Assembly: GCA_003650255.1 (NCBI GenBank)
Contig: QMOP01000088.1
Location: 1-6,148, forward strand
Reading direction: 5' to 3'
DNA from: Caldisericota bacterium
GTDB taxonomy: Bacteria; CG03; B21-G15
DNA length: 6,148 nt
Part shown: one piece after another, positions 1 through 5,226 of the stretch
Position numbering within the stretch: the stretch's first letter is position 1
Layout: each line of letters starts with the position of its first letter
The notes under the pieces: model-generated
Told to the model about the DNA's origin: nothing
Databases searched by the model: none
What the model saw: the letters and a program-made list of their open reading frames with translations, nothing else
Position numbers and translations under genes: made by a program

Positions 1-435
1 TGAAAAAACAGAAAAAAATACACCCTCACCAAAACTAAGCAAAATTGTTATAAGAATGGTTCCAAGAACAGGAACAATTATAAATGAATTTAAGTTATAA
101 ATTTTAAAAATTTCTATGAGGATAAATGTAAGGGTAATAACAGAACCTATAAATGTTACTCTATTTCCCTCATTTTTAAGTTCTGGAAAAAAACTTGCAA
201 GAATTTTTCCGGATATAATGAAAAATAATGTAGATGAAAGTAAAATTAACAAAAATGGTTTTCCCTTCAATTCAATAATGGAAAACCACAAAAATAGAAG
301 ATAAATAAGAAAAATAACAAGTGGAGTTGGAATTGAAAAAGGTTTCCTCTCCCTTACCCTTCTTTTTTCCTCTTTAAGAGATTTAGCCCATCTCTCAAAA
401 AGATTTCCAAGATATGATCTTATCTTATCCCTCAC
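1..435 (-). CDS. PgpH-like 7TM-HD membrane protein, N-terminal part (cut by window edge)
   Basis: The reading frame is open from a GTG at 435-433 to the left edge (145 codons visible). It has no internal ATG, and an in-frame stop lies only seven codons upstream of the GTG, so GTG is the likely start. It overlaps the phoH end by 11 nt, which suggests translational coupling. A basic cytoplasmic N-terminus (residues 1-33, KEEKRRVRERK) is followed by hydrophobic segments at about 35-54, 59-83, 93-113 and 117-135. The stretch around 116-135 (NSFIIVPVLGTILITILL) resembles the 7TM region of PgpH/YqfF-type c-di-AMP phosphodiesterases, and these commonly follow phoH. The catalytic HD domain would lie beyond the edge and is not seen, so c-di-AMP hydrolysis is inferred from family and context. 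Canonical PgpH has a large extracellular 7TMR-HDED domain after its first helix. Here the helices follow each other directly, so that domain seems absent. Confidence 0.72.
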   Translation of the reverse strand, partial: MRDKIRSYLGNLFERWAKSLKEEKRRVRERKPFSIPTPLVIFLIYLLFLWFSIIELKGKPFLLILLSSTLFFIISGKILASFFPELKNEGNRVTFIGSVITLTFILIEIFKIYNLNSFIIVPVLGTILITILLSFGEGVFFSVFS

Positions 436-1351
436 TTTCTTTCTCGTACGCCTTTATAATTTTTTTTACAAGAGGATGCCTTACAACATCCCTTTCTGAA
501 AAATACACAAATTTTATTCCCCTTATTCCCTTCAAAACCTTTGCAGCATGAATAAGTCCTGATCGATGCTTCTTCTCAAGGTCAACCTGTGTTACATCTC
601 CGGTAATCACAACCTTTGAATCATTTCCAATTCTTGTAAGAAACATCTTCATCTGGTCCCTTGTTGCATTCTGCGCCTCATCAAGAATAACAAAAGCACT
701 TTCAAGTGTCCTTCCTCTCATATAAGCGAGAGGTATTATTTCTATCAAACCTTCTTTTCTGTATCTCTGAAAAACTCCAGGCCCAAGAAGAAGGAAAAAG
801 GCATCAAAAAGTGGAGCAAGATATGGATTTATCTTTTCATAAAAGTCCCCTGGTAAAAAACCAAGTTTCTCCCCTGCCTCAACCACTGGTCTTGAAAGAA
901 TAATCCTCTGAACACTTCCACTGTTTAAATATTTCAAAGCCATTGTAACAGCAAGAAATGTTTTTCCTGTTCCAGCAGGTCCTATTGCAAATGTTATATC
1001 ATACTTTTCAATTGCTCTTATATACTCTCTCTGATGTGGAGATTTCGCCTTTATTGGTTTTCCAGTATATGTTATGAAAAGTGAATTCTCGTCCTTTATC
1101 TCTTTTTCCTTATAGACCACTATCTCATCAAGATTCTCCTTTTCTCCCTGTTGAATCTTCTTCTGCTTCTCCTTCAAAATCCTGTAAACCTCTTCAACAT
1201 TCTCCTTTTTTCCCTTAATCTCAACCCTCCCTCTTGAAAGATTAATTCTAACCCTGTATGATTCCTCAAGAAACATAAAAAACTTATTTAATGGTCCTGC
1301 AAGTTCTATGAGTTCTTCACTTGATTTTGGATGAAAATATTTCTTTGCCAA
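425..1351 (-). CDS. phoH: PhoH family ATPase (YbeZ type)
   Basis: This is a complete 308-residue cytoplasmic P-loop ATPase of the PhoH/YbeZ family, close to the usual length. Residues about 10-75 form the N-terminal KH-like region (SRGRVEIKGKKENVEEVYRI). The ATPase core has Walker A GPAGTGKT at 124-131, the family signature SRPVVEAGEKLGFLPGD at 153-169, Walker B VILDEAQN at 221-228 and ITGD at 249-252. The start is TTG at 1351-1349. The only upstream in-frame codons before a stop are not start codons, and the next Met is residue 27, inside the conserved N-terminal region. The gene begins 1 nt after the LysM gene stop; AAGG four bases upstream of TTG is a weak, close ribosome site. In other bacteria YbeZ works with the YbeY endoribonuclease in rRNA and ribosome maturation; that role here is inferred from family. 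Confidence 0.95.
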   Translation of the reverse strand: MAKKYFHPKSSEELIELAGPLNKFFMFLEESYRVRINLSRGRVEIKGKKENVEEVYRILKEKQKKIQQGEKENLDEIVVYKEKEIKDENSLFITYTGKPIKAKSPHQREYIRAIEKYDITFAIGPAGTGKTFLAVTMALKYLNSGSVQRIILSRPVVEAGEKLGFLPGDFYEKINPYLAPLFDAFFLLLGPGVFQRYRKEGLIEIIPLAYMRGRTLESAFVILDEAQNATRDQMKMFLTRIGNDSKVVITGDVTQVDLEKKHRSGLIHAAKVLKGIRGIKFVYFSERDVVRHPLVKKIIKAYEKESEG

Positions 1352-1352
1352 T

Positions 1353-1865
1353 TTACCTTGGTATTTTTAAAACCTGCCCCGGATAAATTAAGTCTGGATT
1401 CTTTATCTTATTCTTATTTGCCTGATAAATTCTTTTCCACTTCCAAGGGTCATTATAAATATACTTCTTCTTTGAAATATTCCACAAACAATCCCTGTCT
1501 TTTTCCCAAGTTCCAACAGTATATGTAGTGGGTAGTTTGCTCTTTTCTTCCTTTTTTGCCATCTCCTCTAACTTTTTTCTTGCTTCTATTATTTCATCAT
1601 AAAGTTTACTTGCAACATTATATGCCTTAATTGCTTTCTCCTTTGCCTCTTTATACTTTCCCTCTTCAAAAAGTTTTTTTGCCTCATCAAGTAAACTCTG
1701 CGGTTCTGTTATATCTCCTCCTATACTTTTTAGTTCCTCTATCTTTGATTCTGCATTATTTATTGCTTCCTGCGCTTCAAGTCTTGCCTCTTCAAGAGGA
1801 GAGATACCCCTCTTTGCACAAGAAAATACAAAAATTAAACATAACAAAAAACTCAACCTTCTCAT
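1353..1865 (-). CDS. LysM-domain lipoprotein with helical spacer
   Basis: This 170-residue protein starts with a lipoprotein signal: MRR, a hydrophobic run 4-15, then Cys16 in VFSC. Phe at -2 of the lipobox is atypical but tolerable. Residues about 23-110 are charged, Glu/Lys/Ala-rich and predicted helical or coiled coil, with a KLFEEGKYKEAKEKAIKAY segment (64-82) like the repeats of DUF4398/TPR-like envelope lipoproteins. Residues about 114-169 are a LysM domain, from YTV through the DPWKW region to the conserved NPDLIYPGQVLKIP end (156-169). The expected location is membrane-anchored and binding peptidoglycan. The pathway is not evident from the sequence. It lies 17 nt after aspS and 1 nt before phoH, so it is co-transcribed with them. 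The ATG is supported by a strong ribosome site. A specific cellular role cannot be assigned. Confidence 0.88.
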   Translation of the reverse strand: MRRLSFLLCLIFVFSCAKRGISPLEEARLEAQEAINNAESKIEELKSIGGDITEPQSLLDEAKKLFEEGKYKEAKEKAIKAYNVASKLYDEIIEARKKLEEMAKKEEKSKLPTTYTVGTWEKDRDCLWNISKKKYIYNDPWKWKRIYQANKNKIKNPDLIYPGQVLKIPR

Positions 1866-1871
1866 AACCTC

Positions 1872-1878
1872 CCTCCTT
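1872..1878 (-). promoter_or_regulatory. Strong ribosome binding site of LysM lipoprotein gene
   Basis: On the minus strand the sequence AAGGAGG lies six bases before the ATG, followed by a second AGG at 1870-1868. It is much stronger than the sites of the flanking genes phoH and aspS, which suggests the lipoprotein is made at a higher level than its operon neighbours. It also fixes the start codon. Confidence 0.8.
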
Positions 1879-1882
1879 TTTA

Positions 1883-3646
1883 TTATACATCAAATTCCTT
1901 ACTTATTTCAATACCAAGTTCCTTAATCTGCCTTTCCCCAACTTCCATCGGAGCACCTGTTAAAAGACAGATTGCCTTCTGGGTTTTTGGAAATGCAATA
2001 ACATCCCTTATTGTATTTGCATCAAATAAAATCATACATAACCTATCGTATCCAAAAGCAAACCCTCCATGAGGAGGTGCTCCTGATGAAAGTGCCTCAA
2101 GTAAAAATGAAAACCTTTTTTCATATTCTTCTTTTGGTATTTTAAGAATTTCAAAAACTCTTTCCTGTAAATCCCTTTTATGTATCCTTATTGAACCACC
2201 ACCAATCTCCTCTCCATTTATAACAAGGTCATATGCTTTTGCTTTACAGGATTTATTATCCTTATTGAATACTGCCTCTTCATCCTCAGGCATTGTAAAT
2301 GGATGATGAACTGATACATATCTTTTTTCTTCCTCGCTATATTCAAGAAGTGGAGGATTAACAATCCAAACAGGGTAAAACCCATTTAACTTAAAATCTA
2401 AAAATTCTACAACCTTTGCTCTTAAATTTGAAAGAGAATCAAGAACAATCTTTTCTTTATCAGCAACAAAAAACAGTATATCTCCATCAACAATTTTTAC
2501 TCTTTCCTTTAATTTCATAAGTTCAACCTCAGAAAAAAACTTTACAATTGATGACTCAAACTTCCCTCTATACTTCATCCAAGCAAGTCCTTTTGCCCCA
2601 AAATTTGAAACGAATCCAGTAAGAATCTCAATCTCTTTTCTTGAAAGTTTATCTCCTCCATCAACCTTTAAAACCCTTACAATTCCACCATTTTTTATTG
2701 TCTTATTAAAAACAGAAAATTCAGTATCTCTAAAAATATCTGTTACATCAAAAATCTTATATGGAATTCTTAAATCAGGTTTATCAGTCCCATAATATAA
2801 AATTGCATCATCATAATTCAACCTCTCAAAAGGTCTATTGAGTTCAACTCCTTTAAATTTTTTAAAAACCTCATAAATATACTCCTCAACAACATTCATA
2901 ACATCCTCTTTATCAACAAAAGCCATCTCAATATCAATCTGTGTGAATTCCGGCTGTCTATCAGCCCTTAAATCCTCATCTCTGAAACATTTTACAATCT
3001 GAAAATATCTGTCAAATCCGGAAATCATTAAGATTTGTTTAAAAAGTTGTGGAGATTGTGGAAGAGCATAAAACTTTCCAGGATAAATCCTTGATGGAAC
3101 AAGATAATCCCTTGCTCCTTCTGGCGTTGAAAGAGTAAGAAAAGGTGTCTCAACCTCAACAAACCCATTTTTATAAAAGAACTCCCTTGTGAACCTTGAA
3201 AGTTCTGACCTTTTCCTGAAAATATCCTGCATCTTAGGTCTTCTTAAATCAATATATCTAAACTTCATCCTTATATCCTCACCTGCAGGTGTATTATCCT
3301 CTGGAAGAAAAGGAAGTTCTCTTGATTGATTAAGAATCTGAATCTTTCTTCCAAGAATCTCAAATTCCCCTGTCTTTAATTTTGGATTCTCTGTTCCTTC
3401 GGGCCTTCTTTTTACAATCCCTTCAACCTTTATAACATCCTCACTCTTTAGTTTTTTCGCCAGTTCAATTAACTCCTTGCTTATTTTCTCTCTTCCAAAA
3501 ACAACCTGAACAATTCCTGTATGGTCTCTTAAATCAATAAAAACAACCCCTCCATGATCCCTTTTTGTATCTACCCATCCAGAAAGAATAACCTCTTTAT
3601 CAAGGGACTCCTTATTTATATCTCCACAATAACAACTTCTATACAT
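1883..3646 (-). CDS. aspS: Aspartyl-tRNA synthetase, bacterial type, probably non-discriminating
   Basis: Class IIb AspRS of 587 residues from the chosen ATG at 3646, normal bacterial length. The N-terminal anticodon-binding OB fold spans about 1-105. The catalytic core carries GARDYLVPSR (177-186), the flipping-loop motif QSPQLFKQ (197-204), motif 2 FRDEDLRADRQPEFTQID (222-239) and motif 3 with GGFAFGYDR (527-535 minus strand numbering shift gives 527-535). A bacterial GAD insertion sits near 295-410. It charges tRNA with aspartate in the cytoplasm. His31 (KRDHGG) and Gly84 (RRPEGTENP) match residues linked to non-discriminating AspRS, which also charges tRNA-Asn for GatCAB amidation. The frame also opens at GTG 3661, ten bases after an AGGAG. 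The ATG was chosen because MYRSCYCGDI aligns with family N-termini such as MRTEYCG. It overlaps the thioredoxin gene by 8 nt. Confidence 0.97.
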   Translation of the reverse strand: MYRSCYCGDINKESLDKEVILSGWVDTKRDHGGVVFIDLRDHTGIVQVVFGREKISKELIELAKKLKSEDVIKVEGIVKRRPEGTENPKLKTGEFEILGRKIQILNQSRELPFLPEDNTPAGEDIRMKFRYIDLRRPKMQDIFRKRSELSRFTREFFYKNGFVEVETPFLTLSTPEGARDYLVPSRIYPGKFYALPQSPQLFKQILMISGFDRYFQIVKCFRDEDLRADRQPEFTQIDIEMAFVDKEDVMNVVEEYIYEVFKKFKGVELNRPFERLNYDDAILYYGTDKPDLRIPYKIFDVTDIFRDTEFSVFNKTIKNGGIVRVLKVDGGDKLSRKEIEILTGFVSNFGAKGLAWMKYRGKFESSIVKFFSEVELMKLKERVKIVDGDILFFVADKEKIVLDSLSNLRAKVVEFLDFKLNGFYPVWIVNPPLLEYSEEEKRYVSVHHPFTMPEDEEAVFNKDNKSCKAKAYDLVINGEEIGGGSIRIHKRDLQERVFEILKIPKEEYEKRFSFLLEALSSGAPPHGGFAFGYDRLCMILFDANTIRDVIAFPKTQKAICLLTGAPMEVGERQIKELGIEISKEFDV

Positions 3647-3953
3647 ACTTATCAAGAACACTTCTTAACTTCTCCTCACTCTGAACTCCAACAAGCCTTT
3701 CCTTTTCTTCTCCATCCTTAAAAAGAATGAGTGTTGGAATACCAAGAATTCCAAATCTTGATGCAAGTTCTGGAGAATTGTCAACATTTACTTTACAGAA
3801 CTTTACCTTTCCTTCATACTCACTTGAAAGTTTTTCAAAAATCGGTGCAATCATATGACATGGAGTGCACCATTCAGCCCAGAAATCAACAAAAACAGGA
3901 ATCTTCTCATTTAAAACCTCTCCATCAAAATTCTCTTTTGTAACTTCAATCAT
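3639..3953 (-). CDS. trxA: Thioredoxin with CTPC active site
   Basis: A complete 104-residue single-domain cytoplasmic thioredoxin without a signal peptide, of the usual family length. The redox site is WCTPC (28-32) followed by His33, in place of the classical WCGPCK. The buried Asp is in FVDFWAEW (Asp23), and the cis-proline loop GIPT has Pro73. It would reduce protein disulfides using a thioredoxin reductase that is not in this window. It is the first gene of the minus-strand operon, and its stop overlaps the aspS start by 8 nt. The start is fixed by an almost perfect ribosome site. The Thr-Pro pair and following His may shift the redox potential or partner choice relative to CGPC thioredoxins; this is inference. 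Confidence 0.95.
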   Translation of the reverse strand: MIEVTKENFDGEVLNEKIPVFVDFWAEWCTPCHMIAPIFEKLSSEYEGKVKFCKVNVDNSPELASRFGILGIPTLILFKDGEEKERLVGVQSEEKLRSVLDKYV

Positions 3954-3957
3954 TTTC

Positions 3958-3967
3958 TCACCTCCTC
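3958..3967 (-). promoter_or_regulatory. Near-perfect ribosome binding site of thioredoxin gene
   Basis: The minus strand reads GAGGAGGTGA, matching the anti-Shine-Dalgarno complement AAGGAGGTGA at nine of ten positions. GGAGG is seven bases from the ATG. Its AGGTG (3963-3959) is complementary to CACCT at 3989-3985, the 3' edge of the large leader stem, so a five-base sequestering helix is possible. Confidence 0.82.
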
Positions 3968-3986
3968 AAAAAATAGCAAATAGTAG

Positions 3987-4089
3987 GTGGTTTTTCCCGA
4001 GGGGGCTTTACGAGCGAGGACTTGTTGCATTCTACCGCAGCGAGTAGAGCGAGCCACATACGCGAGCGTCCCCCGAGGGGAAAAACCAC
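3987..4089 (-). repeat. GC-rich inverted-repeat element, probable structured 5' leader of trx operon
   Basis: A perfect 12-bp inverted repeat (GTGGTTTTTCCC at 3987-3998, GGGAAAAACCAC at 4078-4089) encloses a second pairing, GGGGG 4001-4005 with CCCCC 4070-4074, separated from the first by a small internal loop. The interior holds a hairpin TCTAC/GTAGA (4031-4035 with 4044-4048) and four copies of GCGAG, starting at 4014, 4040, 4049 and 4062, which read CTCGC on the minus strand. CCCGAGGGG also occurs as a direct repeat at 3996-4004 and 4072-4080. I count 61 G/C in 103 bases, far above the A+T-rich surroundings. The predicted minus-strand transcription start (about 4089-4090) falls at the element's edge, so it would be the first 100 nt of the thioredoxin-operon mRNA. 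It could be a cis-acting RNA or a dispersed palindromic (MITE/REP-like) repeat. No target duplication is evident. Strand is given for the inferred leader. Confidence 0.7.
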
Positions 4090-4095
4090 TTTTCC

Positions 4096-4125
4096 ACTAT
4101 AGCACACTTTTTGTCAATGAGCCAA
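4096..4125 (-). promoter_or_regulatory. Probable promoter of trx-aspS-lysM-phoH operon
   Basis: On the minus strand, TTGGCT at 4125-4120 (four of six -35 matches) is 18 bp from TATAGT at 4101-4096 (five of six -10 matches). TGC just before the -10 gives an extended -10. Transcription would start near 4089-4090, leaving a leader of about 136 nt that contains the whole GC-rich element. No better minus-strand promoter was seen between the element and the thioredoxin gene. Confidence 0.55.
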
Positions 4126-4140
4126 AACACTTGACAAAAA
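4108..4140. promoter_or_regulatory. 10-bp dyad between divergent promoters (possible operator)
   Basis: TTTTTGTCAA at 4108-4117 and TTGACAAAAA at 4131-4140 are perfect inverted repeats 13 nt apart. The right arm contains the rpmB -35 box. The left arm lies in the spacer of the candidate thioredoxin-operon promoter. Arm centres are 23 bp apart, about two helical turns, as for a dimeric regulator, but part of the symmetry may simply reflect -35-like sequence on each strand. Confidence 0.4.
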
Positions 4141-4159
4141 ATTTTTCTTTACTTATAAT
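4131..4159 (+). promoter_or_regulatory. Consensus sigma70 promoter of rpmB
   Basis: TTGACA at 4131-4136 and TATAAT at 4154-4159 are both perfect consensus hexamers with an ideal 17-bp spacer containing an A/T tract. Transcription should start near 4166, giving an rpmB leader of about 24 nt. This suggests a strong promoter, fitting a ribosomal protein gene. Confidence 0.9.
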
Positions 4160-4189
4160 TATCAAGAATTTTACTAAGTTTGAAGTAAA

Positions 4190-4375
4190 ATGGCAAGAGT
4201 TTGTTATATCTGCGGTAAAAAACCTCTTACAGGGTGTAATGTCAGTCACTCAAATAGAAGAACAAAGAGAAGATTCCTTCCAAACTTGAAAAAAGTAAGA
4301 TTCAAATATCAGGGAAAAAAGATAAGAGCATACCTCTGCACTGGCTGTTTAAATAAAGTAGAAAAGGTAGTCTAA
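4190..4375 (+). CDS. rpmB: 50S ribosomal protein L28, zinc-ribbon (C+) form
   Basis: A complete 61-residue ribosomal protein L28, within the usual bacterial length. It shows the N-terminal MARVCYICGKKP, the central SHSNRRTKRRFLPNL (19-33) and the C-terminal IRAYLCTGCLNKV. Two CxxC pairs, Cys5/Cys8 and Cys50/Cys53, mark the zinc-binding form. L28 is part of the large ribosomal subunit. It is a single-gene unit from its own consensus promoter. No strong Shine-Dalgarno sequence precedes the ATG (AAGTTTGAAGTAAA), so initiation may rely on an unstructured A/T-rich leader. The stop codon is 2 nt from the stop of the convergent permease gene, and no terminator is visible between them. Confidence 0.95.
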   Translation: MARVCYICGKKPLTGCNVSHSNRRTKRRFLPNLKKVRFKYQGKKIRAYLCTGCLNKVEKVV

Positions 4376-4377
4376 TT

Positions 4378-5226
4378 TCAAAATGGAATTCCGAGGGATT
4401 TTGGTGGTCTGTATTTTCCACGTATTGCAACAAGGACTATTATTGTAAGTAGATATGGTATCATCTGGATAAATTGAGTTGGAATTTTTAAACCAACTGT
4501 CTGAAGATATATCTGAATACTTTCAGCAAAACCAAATAAAAGGGAAGCAAGAAATGCACCTAATGGAGTCCATCTACCAAAAATGAGTGCTGCAAGAGCA
4601 ATAAATCCCCTTCCTCCTGACATCCCTTCAACAAACTGATGCTGGTCAAGTGCAAGCCAGCTTCCAGCAAGTCCACATAAAATTCCTGATGTAATAACTC
4701 CTATATATTTTATAAGATAGACATTTATTCCAAGGGTTGAACATGCAAGGGGATTTTCACCAACACTTCTTAAATGAAGTCCAAACTTTGTTTTATTTAT
4801 TATTATATGGTTTAAAATAACTATCAAAAGAGTAATATAAATCAAAACAGGAACCCCAAGAAATGAAGGCATGGAAACACCTATCCTTTCTGAATTTGAG
4901 GAGGAATGAAATATAATCTTTAAAATAAACTTTGTAAGTCCAAAACTTAAAATGTTTATTGCAAGTCCAGATATTATCTGATTGACCTTAAACTGAATAC
5001 ATACAAATGCATGTATTAAAGCAAGAGATGCTCCACCAAGAATTCCACCAAGAACTCCTAAAAAGAAACTATTTGTATACCAGGAAACAATAACTGTTGT
5101 GAATGCTCCCATTAAAATCATTCCTTCAAGAGCAATATTTACAATTCCACTCCTTTCAGAATAAACTCCTCCATTTGAGGCAAGTATATAAGGAATTGAA
5201 ATCCTTAATGTCTGCAGGATTATCAT
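4378..5226 (-). CDS. ABC transporter permease, nucleoside type (YufQ/NupQ-like)
   Basis: A 282-residue polytopic inner-membrane permease of the BPD_transp_2 (RbsC-like) family. It has about eight to nine hydrophobic segments and family motifs SGIVNIALEGM (26-36), the cytoplasmic coupling region TKFGLHLRSVGENPLACS (146-163) and GGRGFIALAALIFGRWTP (204-221), which match the second permease of bacterial nucleoside uptake systems (YufQ/NupQ of Bacillus). It would pair with the upstream permease to form the channel driven by an ATPase encoded outside the window. The ATG overlaps the upstream permease stop by 4 nt (ATGA), with GAGAGG ten bases upstream as a modest ribosome site. Nucleoside substrate is inferred from family; other small polar substrates remain possible. 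Confidence 0.9.
   Translation of the reverse strand: MIILQTLRISIPYILASNGGVYSERSGIVNIALEGMILMGAFTTVIVSWYTNSFFLGVLGGILGGASLALIHAFVCIQFKVNQIISGLAINILSFGLTKFILKIIFHSSSNSERIGVSMPSFLGVPVLIYITLLIVILNHIIINKTKFGLHLRSVGENPLACSTLGINVYLIKYIGVITSGILCGLAGSWLALDQHQFVEGMSGGRGFIALAALIFGRWTPLGAFLASLLFGFAESIQIYLQTVGLKIPTQFIQMIPYLLTIIVLVAIRGKYRPPKSLGIPF

Noticed and set aside
116..304. Plus-strand open frame of 62 codons
   Set aside because: Antisense to the PgpH-like membrane gene, with no ribosome site and no family resemblance.
3987..4089. Intrinsic terminator
   Set aside because: Neither strand has a T-run directly after the large stem, and the element sits between divergent gene starts, where no transcript needs ending.
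3954..4089. T-box leader controlling aspS
   Set aside because: No recognisable T-box sequence or specifier stem with a terminator/antiterminator; aspS is the second gene after trx.
3987..4089. Insertion sequence or transposon with transposase
   Set aside because: Only about 100 bp, no coding capacity, and no clear target-site duplication at the edges. A non-autonomous repeat remains open.
4096..4117. Minus-strand TTGACA at 4117-4112 as the -35 for TATAGT at 4101-4096
   Set aside because: The spacer would be only 10 bp; TTGGCT at 4125-4120 gives a workable 18-bp spacer.
3865..4289. Plus-strand open frames (3865-4047 and 3987-4289) running across the GC-rich element
   Set aside because: They read the antisense of trx, the repeat and the rpmB promoter, lack a ribosome site, overlap rpmB out of frame, and their products look like translated repeat.
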